From Alistipes sp. (GTDB taxonomy: Bacteria > Bacteroidota > Bacteroidia > Bacteroidales > Rikenellaceae), in NCBI GenBank assembly GCA_017465605.1, contig JAFTVW010000018.1:1-64000 (forward strand): 64,000 bases of DNA. Reading direction: 5' to 3'. The translations under genes and the position numbers were made by a program. Below, in pieces: positions 26,232 through 36,121 of the stretch (positions are counted from its first letter, which is position 1; each line of letters begins with the position of its first letter). The notes beneath the pieces were generated by a model. That model made no database searches, was not told the origin of the DNA, and worked only from the letters and a program-made list of their open reading frames with translations.

Positions 26232-27788
26232 CTATTTTTTGGGTTTAAGTACAATGTATGGAACAATCATCTCCTCCATTGAGATTCCTCCGTGCTGGAA
26301 GGTATTACGATAGTATCGTATGTAACGATTAGCATCGTTGTTATAGACTAAAAAATCTGAATTATAAGCAAATATATAGCTCGACGAAAGATTTATTCGC
26401 GGCAGCTGTATATCCTCCGGGCGGGTAACCTCATATACATCGCGTGGGTTGTATTGCAGATTACGACCTGTCTTATATCGCAAATTCGACGAGGTCTCCT
26501 TGTCGCCCGTAATCTTGATTGGATTATCAACGCGAATAGTTCCGTGATCTGATGTGATGATTACGGTATGCCCCTGCTCGGAGAGTAATTTCAATAGCTC
26601 AAACAAATCGGAATGCTCAAACCAAGAGCGCGTAAGAGAACGGAACGAAGCCTCGTCCTCGGTAAGTTCGCGTATGATGTCGGTCTCGGTACGGGCGTGC
26701 GACAAAATGTCGAGGAAATTATATACAATAACCGAGAAATCTGCATCGTAAATGCGACGGATATTATCAATCAACTTGCGGCCCGCCTCGGGACGTACCA
26801 ACTTATCGAATGTCCATTTATAACTCTTTCCAATTGAATTAAGTTGGCGCGTGAGAAACTCCTCCTCGTACTGATTCTTTCCACCCTCCTCGTTATCATT
26901 GAGCCACTTATCGGGCATCATCTTATCGATAGCAAGTGGCATCAGTCCCGCAAAAATCGAATTACGGGCATATTGGGTGGCAGTAGGCAGGATAGAGCAA
27001 TAGAAATCGTCGATATTAACATCGTAATATCCTCTGAGCAGAGAACTTATGGCTCGCCACTGGTCATATCGGAAGTTATCGATAAGCAACAACGTAGTCC
27101 TTTGATGTGAGTCCACCTCGGGAAGAATCTTCTTTCGCATAAGGGTATGCGACATAACGGGAATTTCATCATCTTCCACTCGCTTATTTATCCAATTATA
27201 GTAGTTGCGGCGCACAAACTTGCAAAACTCCTGATTTGCTTCACCCTTTTGGTAGGTGAGAATCTCTTTGATGCTTTGGTCGGTTGACTCCGACAGCTCC
27301 ACTTCCCAATTTGTAAGTTTGCGATATATGGCACACCAAGCCGAAAACGACGAGGCCATCTGACACATATTTGTAATACGGCCAAATTCAGCACGATAGT
27401 CGGCTGTTGTCTGCTCGGTGACAAGTTGTTGTGAGTGTACATTTTTCTTTATCGACAACAACACCTGATTGGGGTTAACGGGTTTTATGATATAGTCGGC
27501 AATCTTCGAACCGATTGCCTTATCCATAATATTCTCCTCCTCGCTCTTGGTAACCATAATAACGGGAGTGGTTGGACGCAAATCCTTAATCAAAGGCAGA
27601 GTCTCCAAGCCTGTCATTCCGGGCATCATCTCGTCCAAAATAATCAGGTCGTAAGCCGTACTTCGAGCCATATCGATTGCATCGTAACCATTGTTGCAAG
27701 TATCAACCTCGTAACCCTTCCCTCGAAGAAAGAGAACGTGCGGTTTAAGAAGTTCGACCTCGTCATCTACCCATAATATCTTTACCAT
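26232..27788 (-). CDS. porX: PorX-type response regulator with PglZ phosphodiesterase domain
   Basis: This 518-aa protein fuses a CheY receiver (residues 1-120; acidic pair near 8-9, phospho-acceptor Asp52 in LIILDEMMPGM, Lys in YIIKPVNP) to a helical linker and a PglZ/alkaline-phosphatase-like domain (about 205-518). Metal-ligand motifs are LLLIDNFRYDQW and SDHGTIRV. In Porphyromonas, PorX with the sensor PorY regulates type IX secretion, and the PglZ domain cleaves oligonucleotides. No T9SS structural gene or C-terminal sorting signal is visible in the window. The start at 27788 (MVKILWVDDE) fits the receiver; an ATG 16 codons earlier has no such support. The operon is NUDIX-porX-tsaE. Confidence 0.92.
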   Translation of the reverse strand: MVKILWVDDEVELLKPHVLFLRGKGYEVDTCNNGYDAIDMARSTAYDLIILDEMMPGMTGLETLPLIKDLRPTTPVIMVTKSEEENIMDKAIGSKIADYIIKPVNPNQVLLSIKKNVHSQQLVTEQTTADYRAEFGRITNMCQMASSFSAWCAIYRKLTNWEVELSESTDQSIKEILTYQKGEANQEFCKFVRRNYYNWINKRVEDDEIPVMSHTLMRKKILPEVDSHQRTTLLLIDNFRYDQWRAISSLLRGYYDVNIDDFYCSILPTATQYARNSIFAGLMPLAIDKMMPDKWLNDNEEGGKNQYEEEFLTRQLNSIGKSYKWTFDKLVRPEAGRKLIDNIRRIYDADFSVIVYNFLDILSHARTETDIIRELTEDEASFRSLTRSWFEHSDLFELLKLLSEQGHTVIITSDHGTIRVDNPIKITGDKETSSNLRYKTGRNLQYNPRDVYEVTRPEDIQLPRINLSSSYIFAYNSDFLVYNNDANRYIRYYRNTFQHGGISMEEMIVPYIVLKPKK

Positions 27789-27838
27789 ATATCTTTCTTT
27801 TTCGCTTTTGATTCTTTGTTCGACCGCTATGTTCAATG

Positions 27839-28519
27839 TTATAACGCAGCAAAAACACTTTTAATTGTGGGGTATGACTCTTTTATGCGCTCCGCCACCT
27901 CCTCGATAGCAACCCACTCGGCACAAACTATACCCTCCTCGCTTTGAGGAGTAAGCTCCCCTGTTGCGGCCTGCATCTCATACCAAGCCGTATGTTTCAA
28001 CTCCCAACGGCCATAGATATTATAGCAATGCAGAGTAGTACACAACAGACGGCCAACACTCCCGACCTTTACACCTGTCTCCTCCTCTGTCTCGCGTGCG
28101 GCACACATAGGAAACGATTCACCCACCTCACGATGACCTTTGGGCAAATCCCAACGGCCATTTCGGCTAATCAGAACAACCTCCCCGTTTTGATTTCTGA
28201 CCACCCCACCAGCAGCCTCAACCCACACAAACTGAGCGGCAAAATCCTCAAACACTTGTCGTGGGTTAGCGGCTATTACAACAACTTTGTTGTAATTTAC
28301 AAGAAAATCAATTATCTTCGCTCTTGAAATCCGTTCTCCGTCAGCGAGTCGTAAGCAAAAACATTCACCAGCGACATCGCTCGCAGAGAAAATCAACTGA
28401 CGGTCGGCCCAATACACCTCAATACTACCATCGGCCTGCTCGGGCAATGGAAGATATAGACATTCGGGGGCAATAATATTGCCAGCCTGCTCGGTGGTGA
28501 GATTGTTCGATTGTGCCAT
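27839..28519 (-). CDS. NUDIX hydrolase
   Basis: This 226-aa protein has a full NUDIX box at about residues 128-150 (GHREVGE, seven residues, RETEEETGV), preceded by ISRNGRWDLPKG. The N-terminal 100 residues are a separate domain without a recognised name. Substrates of such proteins are nucleoside diphosphate derivatives; which one cannot be read here. I use the ATG at 28519, since the longer frame to 28711 would overlap the divergent S9 peptidase gene and has no NUDIX-family N-terminus. It is the first gene before porX, with a 50-bp gap. Confidence 0.85.
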   Translation of the reverse strand: MAQSNNLTTEQAGNIIAPECLYLPLPEQADGSIEVYWADRQLIFSASDVAGECFCLRLADGERISRAKIIDFLVNYNKVVVIAANPRQVFEDFAAQFVWVEAAGGVVRNQNGEVVLISRNGRWDLPKGHREVGESFPMCAARETEEETGVKVGSVGRLLCTTLHCYNIYGRWELKHTAWYEMQAATGELTPQSEEGIVCAEWVAIEEVAERIKESYPTIKSVFAAL

Positions 28520-28546
28520 TTTGCTATTTGTATGGGTTTCGTGAAG

Positions 28547-28554
28547 CAAAAATA
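28547..28554 (-). promoter_or_regulatory. Possible -7 box for the NUDIX-porX-tsaE operon
   Basis: Minus strand TATTTTTG, 27 bp before the NUDIX ATG, in the 67-bp divergent gap to the S9 peptidase. No good -33 box at 19-20 bp. Confidence 0.4.
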
Positions 28555-28586
28555 AGAAATTTGATGTTAAACCTCGATATAATAGT

Positions 28587-30713
28587 ATGAAAAAATTATC
28601 GTTTATTATGGCTTTTGCAGCTTTTGCGCTCGGTTCGTGCACAACGGAGCCACAACCGCAGCCGCTCAACATTGACAACCAACTTTCGGCCGAGGAGATT
28701 TCGGCAGCCAAATTTACACCCGATGTAATGTGGAAAATGGGTCGCTTAGCGAGTGCTACGCTCTCGCCCGATGGCTCGAAGGCACTCTATGCTATCACTC
28801 GCTACAATATGGCTGAGAATCGCGGCTTGTCGCAGATTTATGTGCGTGATATGGCTACGGGAAATGAGGTAGCACTAACCGACAACAGTTCAAACAACAA
28901 CGACCCGCAATGGAGTGCCGACGGCTCAAAGATATACTTCACATCGAATCGCAGTGGCTCGATGCAGCTTTGGCAGATGGCCACAGATGGCAGTTCGGCA
29001 AAACAGATTACCGATATTGAAGGTGGAATTGAAGGCTATGGCTTAGCTCCCTCTGGCGATAAACTTTTCTACGTGAAGAAAGTTCACGCAGCAGACACAA
29101 AGTCGTCTGACATTCACAAGGATATGGACAAATCGAAGGCTCGCATCTACGATGATTTGATGGCTCGCCACTGGGACTACTGGGACGAGGGTGATTATAG
29201 CCATATCTTCGTGGCCGACCTTACGGCCGATGGCGTAAAGAACGACAAGGATATTATTGGTGAGAAATCGGCTTGGGACGCACCTCTTGCGCCTTATTTC
29301 GACACTGCCGAGATTGCGTGGAGCAACGATGGCAAGAAATTGGCCTACACCTGCAAACCTCTCACCGGTACAGAGTATGCCATATCGACCGATTCGGATA
29401 TTTTCATCTACAACACCGAAGATGGCTCTACACTGAACATCAACAAGATAAAGACCAACGCGGGTATGCGTATTATGGAGTTTGTAGGCTACGACCGTTA
29501 TCCTGTATGGTCTCCCGACGATAAGCAGTTGGCATTCTGCTCGATGGCAACTCCGGGATATGAGTCCGACAAAGACCGCCTCTTCGTATATGATTTGGCA
29601 AGCAAGGAGCATACTTACCTTACTCCCGACTTCGACCATAGCGCATCAAACGTTATTTGGGAAGATGCAAAAACACTCTATTTCCTCTCGGCTATCGAAG
29701 GAACACAACAGGTATGCAAGGTTGCAACCGACAACGCGAAGGTTGATGTAATTACTTCGGGCGACCACGACATCGCATCGATGAGCATTGCAGGCGATAA
29801 GTGCCTAACAACGCTTATGACCATCAGCCGCGATAAGGAGCTTTATGATGTGAATCTCGCAGATGGCAAGCTCACTCAGCTCTCTAAAATCAACGCCCAC
29901 GTTTACGACAACGTAAAGATGGGTAAGGTGGAGAAGCGAATGGTAAAGACTACCGATGGCAAGGAGATGCTAACTTGGGTAATCCTTCCACCCGACTTTG
30001 ACCCTGCAAAGAAATATCCCACATTGCTCTACTGCGAGGGTGGCCCGCAGAGTGTTGTTTCGCAGGGTTGGAGCTACCGTTGGAATTTCCAACTGATGGC
30101 ATCGCAGGGCTATGTGGTTGTTGCCCCCAACCGCCGAGGTTGCCCATCATTCGGCAGCGAGTGGCGTGAGCAGATTTCGGGAGACTACTCAGGTCAGAAT
30201 ATTAAGGACTATTTGGCAGCTATCGACGAGGTTGCCAAAGAGCCGTGGTGCGATAAAGAGCATTTAGGTTGCGTGGGTGCATCTTACGGAGGTTACTCGG
30301 TATATTATTTGGCGGGTAACCACGATGGTCGTTTCAAGGCATTTATCTCGCATTGCGGAATCTTTAACTTTGAGTCGATGTATGGCGAGACCGAGGAGCT
30401 GTTCTTTATCAATCACGACTACGGCGGCAACTACTGGGATAAATCGAATGCTATTGCCCAGCGTTCATACGCCAACTCACCTCACAAGTTTGTACAGAAG
30501 TGGGATACACCTATACTTATTATTACAGGCGAGTTTGACTTCCGTATTCCATTCACTCAGTCGATGCAGGCATTTACGGCAGCTCGTTTGATGGGTGTTG
30601 ATGCCCGATTGGTAGAGTTTGAGAACGAGGCACACCAAGTTTTCAAACCTCAAAACTCAATCGTTTGGAACCGCGAGTTCTTTGGCTGGCTGGATAAGTA
30701 TTTGAAGAAATAG
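28587..30713 (+). CDS. S9 family prolyl-oligopeptidase-type serine peptidase, lipoprotein
   Basis: This 708-aa exported peptidase has a lipoprotein signal (FALGSC, Cys at residue 18). It has an N-terminal beta-propeller of WD40/PD40-type blades (about 60-430, e.g. DPQWSADGSKIYFTSNRSG) and a C-terminal alpha/beta hydrolase domain (about 440-708). The catalytic triad is visible: Ser566 in GASYGGY, Asp651 in GEFDFRIP, His683 in NEAHQVF. Family members are dipeptidyl- or acylaminoacyl-peptidases; the layout resembles DPP5 of Porphyromonas, but specificity is uncertain. It probably trims peptides in the periplasm for amino-acid fermentation. A terminator follows 23 bp after the stop. Confidence 0.92.
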   Translation: MKKLSFIMAFAAFALGSCTTEPQPQPLNIDNQLSAEEISAAKFTPDVMWKMGRLASATLSPDGSKALYAITRYNMAENRGLSQIYVRDMATGNEVALTDNSSNNNDPQWSADGSKIYFTSNRSGSMQLWQMATDGSSAKQITDIEGGIEGYGLAPSGDKLFYVKKVHAADTKSSDIHKDMDKSKARIYDDLMARHWDYWDEGDYSHIFVADLTADGVKNDKDIIGEKSAWDAPLAPYFDTAEIAWSNDGKKLAYTCKPLTGTEYAISTDSDIFIYNTEDGSTLNINKIKTNAGMRIMEFVGYDRYPVWSPDDKQLAFCSMATPGYESDKDRLFVYDLASKEHTYLTPDFDHSASNVIWEDAKTLYFLSAIEGTQQVCKVATDNAKVDVITSGDHDIASMSIAGDKCLTTLMTISRDKELYDVNLADGKLTQLSKINAHVYDNVKMGKVEKRMVKTTDGKEMLTWVILPPDFDPAKKYPTLLYCEGGPQSVVSQGWSYRWNFQLMASQGYVVVAPNRRGCPSFGSEWREQISGDYSGQNIKDYLAAIDEVAKEPWCDKEHLGCVGASYGGYSVYYLAGNHDGRFKAFISHCGIFNFESMYGETEELFFINHDYGGNYWDKSNAIAQRSYANSPHKFVQKWDTPILIITGEFDFRIPFTQSMQAFTAARLMGVDARLVEFENEAHQVFKPQNSIVWNREFFGWLDKYLKK

Positions 30714-30735
30714 CCGTCACCAATAGCCTATTTAC

Positions 30736-30771
30736 ACAAGTGCCACTCTGGATTACGAGAGTGGCACTTGT
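30736..30771 (+). terminator. Terminator after the S9 peptidase gene
   Basis: A 14-bp perfect stem ACAAGTGCCACTCT (30736-30749) with AGAGTGGCACTTGT (30758-30771), then TGTATT. Same ACAAGTG/CACTTGTTGT outer arms as at 23549 and 43243. Confidence 0.82.
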
Positions 30772-30816
30772 TGTATTCACCCAACAAATGGATTCCATTA
30801 TATTTAATATTATTTC

Positions 30817-30848
30817 TTTGGAATATTTGAATATTAATCATATCTTTG
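30817..30848 (+). promoter_or_regulatory. Predicted promoter of the six-bladed propeller gene
   Basis: -33 TTTG (30817-30820), 20-bp spacer, -7 TATCTTTG (30841-30848), 65 bp before the ATG. Confidence 0.7.
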
Positions 30849-30913
30849 TGTAAAGTATAGTACTATATAGTTCTACTACCAACTGAAACTATAATTAAAA
30901 CCGAAACAACCCA

Positions 30914-32092
30914 ATGAAAAAGATTTTGAATTTCGCAGTAATGGCTACACTTGCAATTTGGGGGTGCTCGAAGAGTAATGAGCAGATTGCGGGAGAGATT
31001 GAATTTTCACCTAACGCCAACGAAAAAATTTTATTGTCAACTTTTGTTGAAGATGTCGAATATGTGAATTTGGAGTTCACTAATGAATCGATGATTGCAA
31101 ATATTGATTGCGTATATAGCATCGACAATAAATACATTATTGCCGACAAACGAGGTGGTATTATCTTTATCTTCGACAATAAAGGTAAATTTATATCAAA
31201 AATCAATCGCAAAGGTCGCGCCCAAAATGAGTATCTCTCGTTAGACGAGGTAAGATTCGACGAAAAGAGTGGCCAAATAATTATATATGATGCTAAATTG
31301 GAAAAAATCCTATACTACAATCTCGATGGTAACTGCACAAAGATATGTGAAATAGCTGACAAGAACGACAGATTCTTTACCGATATTATCAATCTTTCCA
31401 ATGGTAATTTCTTGTGCTACTCATATATACACGGCAATTCTCCAAAAGAGCCTCAATTTGATGGAGTGTGCGAGATGACACCAGAAGGTGATATTATAAA
31501 ATGGCATTGGACAAGCGAACTTATTCACCCTACACAGATGCCCAACTACACCCTATCATACAATCCACAAGGCGAGATATCAATTATGTGCTTAGAGTTA
31601 GATGCCGATATGATTTTTGATGGCAAAGAACTTAAAACAGTGGCCGACTACAAACCAAATGGCAGTGTAGCTGCCGATTATTCGGGAACAAACAATGCCA
31701 GCTATGCGGGGTGGATAAATGGAGAGTATTTTAACTCTCGACACTATGGTTGCAATATGGGGAGGTATATCCTTTCGCGCTGGTGGGGCGAAAAGAGAGG
31801 TGGTGATTACTATACACTTCTTGATACTCACAATGCAGCAATACGCGTAGGCTCTGAAATTGACTATCAGACAGCAAGCCGAAAAAGAGCTTTACCAACT
31901 CATATTTTTCCCTCAAATGGCAAAGAACAGATATTGCCTGCGATGAGTAATATGAGAGATGCAGTAGTTGTGCCTGTTTTACATTCAACACTACTTTCCG
32001 AAAAGTTTGCTCCGCAAGCAAAAGAGATTCTTGGCAATATAGAGCCCGAAAATTCAAATCCTGTTCTGCAAATTTGGAAGTTAAAAAGATAG
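30914..32092 (+). CDS. Six-bladed beta-propeller lipoprotein (NHL-like)
   Basis: This 392-aa protein has a lipoprotein signal (ATLAIWGC, Cys at residue 18). Repeats of the type YIIADKRGGIIFIFDNKGKF, then IIIYDAKLEKILYYNLDG, mark it as the Bacteroidetes 6-bladed beta-propeller family (formerly DUF5128). Such proteins are often near carbohydrate or peptide uptake genes and are thought to bind ligands at the outer membrane; no TonB-dependent transporter is adjacent here. The gene is more AT-rich than the S9 gene before it and has its own promoter and terminator, so it is a separate unit, perhaps acquired. Confidence 0.8.
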   Translation: MKKILNFAVMATLAIWGCSKSNEQIAGEIEFSPNANEKILLSTFVEDVEYVNLEFTNESMIANIDCVYSIDNKYIIADKRGGIIFIFDNKGKFISKINRKGRAQNEYLSLDEVRFDEKSGQIIIYDAKLEKILYYNLDGNCTKICEIADKNDRFFTDIINLSNGNFLCYSYIHGNSPKEPQFDGVCEMTPEGDIIKWHWTSELIHPTQMPNYTLSYNPQGEISIMCLELDADMIFDGKELKTVADYKPNGSVAADYSGTNNASYAGWINGEYFNSRHYGCNMGRYILSRWWGEKRGGDYYTLLDTHNAAIRVGSEIDYQTASRKRALPTHIFPSNGKEQILPAMSNMRDAVVVPVLHSTLLSEKFAPQAKEILGNIEPENSNPVLQIWKLKR

Positions 32093-32128
32093 GTAATGAG
32101 ACAAAAATAGGATCTGCCTGCATAAACA

Positions 32129-32170
32129 AACAAAAGACGAATCCTCCACTCGGAAGATTCGTCTTTTGTT
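32129..32170. terminator. Bidirectional terminator between the propeller gene and the PCMD gene
   Basis: Stem CAAAAGACGAATC (32131-32143) with GATTCGTCTTTTG (32156-32168), flanked by AA and TT that extend it. It lies between convergent stops, and its right side continues TTGTGT, as in the other hairpins of this set. Confidence 0.8.
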
Positions 32171-32198
32171 GTGTACATAATGCTATATTACACGCCTT

Positions 32199-33800
32199 CT
32201 ACTCGTAAACCAGCTCGAAATCATCAACCCACATTACACTCTGCGTACTACCCGTAAAGTAATCGCCATAGCGCGACGCAGAACAAGTAATAACTATATG
32301 GGTGGGTACACGGTTTGTTGCGCGATAGTCGAGAGGAATCGTAAACTCGGTCCACTCGCCCACGCTCTCGCCCAACACCAACTCGCCATAGGCAATGACA
32401 GCATCGCTATTGATGTTGAATGCGGTCTCGTTGATTCGGCGAGTAGCAATCTCGACAGGGCTATCGGCAGTACCGCCATAAGTTGCGGGATCCCAATCGC
32501 CCAGAGCGATATAGACCATACCGATATCGGGGTCACCTTGATTGATAGTCGTGCCCGGAGGCTGCGTCGTGATGCGGTCAATCAATCCTCGGTTATACTT
32601 TATCCAACCCTTCAATGCCGTTGGGCGTGCTTTGAATGGACGACCGAAGTGAACTATACCGTGAGTTCCGTCGTTACGCACATAGCTGCCGATATAGAGG
32701 TTACCAGCTGCGAATTTACCCACACCAAAGACACTTGCGAACTTCGACGACAATCGAGCCGAGAGTTTACCCTGTGAGCCCGGGCGAACATCTTCCACGC
32801 CCTCGGTCAAGGTTTCGCCAACGATACTTGCACCGACATTTCCCGTTGCCCAATATGGAGCAGCTCCCGCAGCATATGGATAGATGATATCGTTCACACT
32901 GCACCAATTCTCGAAGCCTGCGTTCTCCAACTCTACAATGCTCTCGGTCGTGCAAGTCACGACTGGCGATAGATCCTCACCCGAGTAGGCTATGAAGTCG
33001 TAGCTTGTATTTGGCGTGAGGCCCGTAACCTTTGCGGTGAGCGTACCTGAGATATAGGTCTCGCCCTCGACTTCAATCCAATCCTCGTCGCCCGACTTGC
33101 GGTAACGGAAGCCCACCGACTCGTTCTCCTGCGCAGCACCATAGAGCCAAGCGCAGGTTGCCCACGCATCGGCCTGAGTGATTTGCGCCTTCACATCGGT
33201 CTCCAAGACATACAACTGCCAACGCTCGATTTGCCCCGCCAAAGCTGGATACTGCAAATAGACGTATCGCACCGAGCTGAAATCGGTAATCTCCTCGGGC
33301 GCGGGTGACATAGTTGTAACATCTTTCGGGCCGAGTTTGAGCGAGGTGATGGTCACTTGGCTCAGGTCGCTACCTTCGGCCACATAGGCCGTAACGGTAC
33401 GGCTATCGACATCGAAAACGCTCTCGCCAATCTGGCCCGCTACGGTGAAATATCGCTCGATTGTCTGCTCGGCCTTGATAGTCCAAACGTAGTCGATATA
33501 ACGAGAGAGAGTGACCTCCATCGGGCTACTCAAATCGAAAGTGCCTGTCAGCTCAAACGACGACTTGCCCGTAGGAGTTATCTCGGCCTTTGTGACCTCG
33601 ACAGCGGTAATATTGGTCTGCTCATCGAGAGTGAGGGTCACGACGCGCTCTACGGGGTCGATTTTAGCAGTAAAACCAACCCCCTCGTAGCTCAAAATTT
33701 CGATTACCTCCTCGGGGTAAGGAATCGTGTTGTTGATGCACGAAAAGCAACCCACCACGCAAAGCAGAGCCAATAGTATGTATCTAAAAAAATTCTTCAT
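32199..33800 (-). CDS. PCMD-domain surface lipoprotein
   Basis: This 533-aa protein has a lipoprotein signal (LLCVVGCFSC, Cys about residue 21). Residues about 25-215 are strands of two small beta domains (VTLTLDEQTNITAVEVTKAEI), and about 220-290 is fibronectin-III-like (TGLTPNTSYDFIAYSGE). The C-terminal ~240 residues form a PCMD domain (putative carbohydrate metabolism), a jelly-roll fold, ending ITCSASRYGDYFTGSTQ and MWVDDFELVYE. The same ending occurs in the next gene upstream. I use the ATG at 33800, which gives a clean signal peptide. It is the last gene of a five-lipoprotein cluster, 8 bp after the previous stop. The carbohydrate role is only the family name. Confidence 0.82.
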   Translation of the reverse strand: MKNFFRYILLALLCVVGCFSCINNTIPYPEEVIEILSYEGVGFTAKIDPVERVVTLTLDEQTNITAVEVTKAEITPTGKSSFELTGTFDLSSPMEVTLSRYIDYVWTIKAEQTIERYFTVAGQIGESVFDVDSRTVTAYVAEGSDLSQVTITSLKLGPKDVTTMSPAPEEITDFSSVRYVYLQYPALAGQIERWQLYVLETDVKAQITQADAWATCAWLYGAAQENESVGFRYRKSGDEDWIEVEGETYISGTLTAKVTGLTPNTSYDFIAYSGEDLSPVVTCTTESIVELENAGFENWCSVNDIIYPYAAGAAPYWATGNVGASIVGETLTEGVEDVRPGSQGKLSARLSSKFASVFGVGKFAAGNLYIGSYVRNDGTHGIVHFGRPFKARPTALKGWIKYNRGLIDRITTQPPGTTINQGDPDIGMVYIALGDWDPATYGGTADSPVEIATRRINETAFNINSDAVIAYGELVLGESVGEWTEFTIPLDYRATNRVPTHIVITCSASRYGDYFTGSTQSVMWVDDFELVYE

Positions 33801-33808
33801 TCCAAATA

Positions 33809-36094
33809 TTAATATACCCACTGGAAGTCGTCAAGATACATTGTACTCCCATCTGCTCCATTCATATAATCACCATAACGGCTTGTAGCTGCTGAAATTA
33901 TCAATTTATATTTTCCAGTAGGCTTTGTAACCTTATCATAATATTGGATTGGAATGGTTAATGTCTCCATTGAATCACCAGTTGTCTTTCCAGTCGGATA
34001 GACAACACCATAACCAATAACCTTACCACAAGATGATGCATCAGCACCATTTTCAGGACTCCAAACACCTGTGGGATTTCCACCACTTCCAGATGTAACC
34101 TTATGCTGGCTATTCCAATCTATAATACACACATAAATAGAAGCTTGGTCGGGGTCATCCTTCTTTATATATTCAGCATATTTAGTTGATGTGACCATCT
34201 TTATATCTCTCCAATATTTTACAGTCATTGCGGAGGGTCGATGCTGCCAATCATAATCTATTCCAAAACTTACCGTACCTTTTTGTGACGATAAATCAAA
34301 ATCAAATTGTCCAGTAAACAAGTTTCCGGATGCCAACATCCCTAATGTCGTAGATGATGTCAACAATGCACAATGCTCACCTTGCATACCGGCTTTATTA
34401 GAATGAGTACATAATCCACTAGTAAAATTATTATTACCACTACCCCAATACGGCGCAGAACTATTACTTGTTCCAAAGCATGAGAGCGAAGAATCCTCAA
34501 ATGTAGCATATGGAATAGCCTGCGCAGATGCAGGAGCAGCATATTCCCGAATACTGCCATATTCTACTCCATCAATAACAGTCTGAATCTCGTAGGTATT
34601 ACCTGCAAAAATACTTTTGGCTACATTGGGAGTATATATCTTATGACCATTAGGGTTTTCACTCTCAGTCCACGATGCTACGGTAGAGGCTTTGAATATA
34701 CGGAATCCATCACCGGCCTCAGCAGGTACATTACTTGCACTAAACTCTTCTGACCAGTCATTAGTTCCCTTTTTACGAATCTTAAAGCCAACTGAATTTA
34801 CATTCTCTTTTGTCACCACAGCCGATATATCCGCAGTATTAGCCCACAAATTTGGATTAGACAGCTCCATAAAGCCTTGCTTCATCAACACAACCTTTTG
34901 AGGATATGTCTCTGATACTTTATCGCCGTCCTTATCCTGCATATCAAAACTTAAATTAATTGCGCCACTTGGGAAATTCACAAAATATTCAGGAGCAAGA
35001 GTAATCTTTACTTTTGTGTCTGTTTCTTTCTCACAAGTCAGACCCGTTATATTATGCTCATTATTGACATTACCTTCAACAAAGAAACTACCACCATTAA
35101 GCGACAAATTATACAAATCATAAATTGATTCACAATAGAATACAACCGCTTGGTCTTTGTATGCACTTGCAACAGTCACATCGAAACCTTCACCTGTGAT
35201 TTCGGGTTGAGGCTTAAATGAATATTTATCGTCGAATGTTTCAACACTCTCATCGATTTTAACGGTGATACCGCCAGTACCATCAGGAGTACGAGCATAC
35301 TTGAAGTTAACCCTATAATCATTACCAGCTTTAACATCAGTTGACACCACACCAGATGTATTAATCTCGCCATCAGTTGCGTGAGTAGCCTTAAATGCCC
35401 AAATCAAACTCTTGACACCTTCGGGCATTAGGAAATATCCGCTCTGAGTTCCACCCTCAGTATCATCATCTTCATAAGTAAAGAGCAAATTAGGGGCATC
35501 GGCTTCATCTGCCTCTGCTGAAAGCGTTTCAAAGTTGGTTACTCCATCAGCCGATATAGCAGCTACTTTGATTTGAACATCTGTCAAATAACGGTTTTCG
35601 AAGAGGCTATTTAAGTTATCACTTTCGCTATCCTTCTTATCAAATCCGATAGTAACCTTAGAGTTGATAGTAGGGCAATTTACCTCTACATTTGCAGTAG
35701 CATTTTTACCAACGGTAAAGTTGCTTGATCCTGCATAACACAGTTTTTGCTTACGCTCATTTGCCGTCGCAGGCTCTTTGAACGCTACATTATCAAGATT
35801 ACCAGCATCTACCACTACTGAATAACTTCCAGCGACAAGATAAAGAGGCGAGGGAATATCGCCCAATTTGGTATATCGGCGAATCAGTGCTCCATCTTCT
35901 CGATAAATACGAACTCGCATTTGCTCGGGCGTGAAAACATCGCTACCTTCAGTAGATGTGGTACGCGAACCTGACGACATCTTAATATCGAAATTCACCC
36001 CTCCCTCATACTGCGACAGAATCGAATCTTTTTCGCAGGCTGTGGCCATCAAGACCACAGCTGCCATTAATATATATTTTGCTATTGTTTTCAT
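33809..36094 (-). CDS. DUF4493 + PCMD two-domain lipoprotein
   Basis: This 761-aa protein has a lipoprotein signal (VLMATACEKDS, Cys20 followed by charged residues typical of surface-exported Bacteroidetes lipoproteins). Residues about 30-270 are a DUF4493 domain (VRIYREDGALIRRYTKLGD, LVAGSYSVVVDAG, CYAGSSNFTVGKNA). The middle (about 280-520) holds Ig-like strand segments, and the C-terminus (about 525-761) is a PCMD domain ending SAATSRYGDYMNGADGS and YLDDFQWVY. DUF4493 resembles the fimbrillin/Mfa2 class of beta-sandwich lipoproteins in spacing, by my reading. The gene is AT-richer than the PCMD gene downstream, and a similar AT-rich stretch runs into the end of the gene upstream. Partner and ligand unknown. 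Confidence 0.82.
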   Translation of the reverse strand: MKTIAKYILMAAVVLMATACEKDSILSQYEGGVNFDIKMSSGSRTTSTEGSDVFTPEQMRVRIYREDGALIRRYTKLGDIPSPLYLVAGSYSVVVDAGNLDNVAFKEPATANERKQKLCYAGSSNFTVGKNATANVEVNCPTINSKVTIGFDKKDSESDNLNSLFENRYLTDVQIKVAAISADGVTNFETLSAEADEADAPNLLFTYEDDDTEGGTQSGYFLMPEGVKSLIWAFKATHATDGEINTSGVVSTDVKAGNDYRVNFKYARTPDGTGGITVKIDESVETFDDKYSFKPQPEITGEGFDVTVASAYKDQAVVFYCESIYDLYNLSLNGGSFFVEGNVNNEHNITGLTCEKETDTKVKITLAPEYFVNFPSGAINLSFDMQDKDGDKVSETYPQKVVLMKQGFMELSNPNLWANTADISAVVTKENVNSVGFKIRKKGTNDWSEEFSASNVPAEAGDGFRIFKASTVASWTESENPNGHKIYTPNVAKSIFAGNTYEIQTVIDGVEYGSIREYAAPASAQAIPYATFEDSSLSCFGTSNSSAPYWGSGNNNFTSGLCTHSNKAGMQGEHCALLTSSTTLGMLASGNLFTGQFDFDLSSQKGTVSFGIDYDWQHRPSAMTVKYWRDIKMVTSTKYAEYIKKDDPDQASIYVCIIDWNSQHKVTSGSGGNPTGVWSPENGADASSCGKVIGYGVVYPTGKTTGDSMETLTIPIQYYDKVTKPTGKYKLIISAATSRYGDYMNGADGSTMYLDDFQWVY

Positions 36095-36121
36095 AATTTA
36101 ACCTTCAAATTATAGATTCTA

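Noticed and set aside
28520-28711. Longer N-terminus of the NUDIX hydrolase
   Set aside because: It would overlap the divergent S9 peptidase start and signal sequence and includes the predicted promoter.
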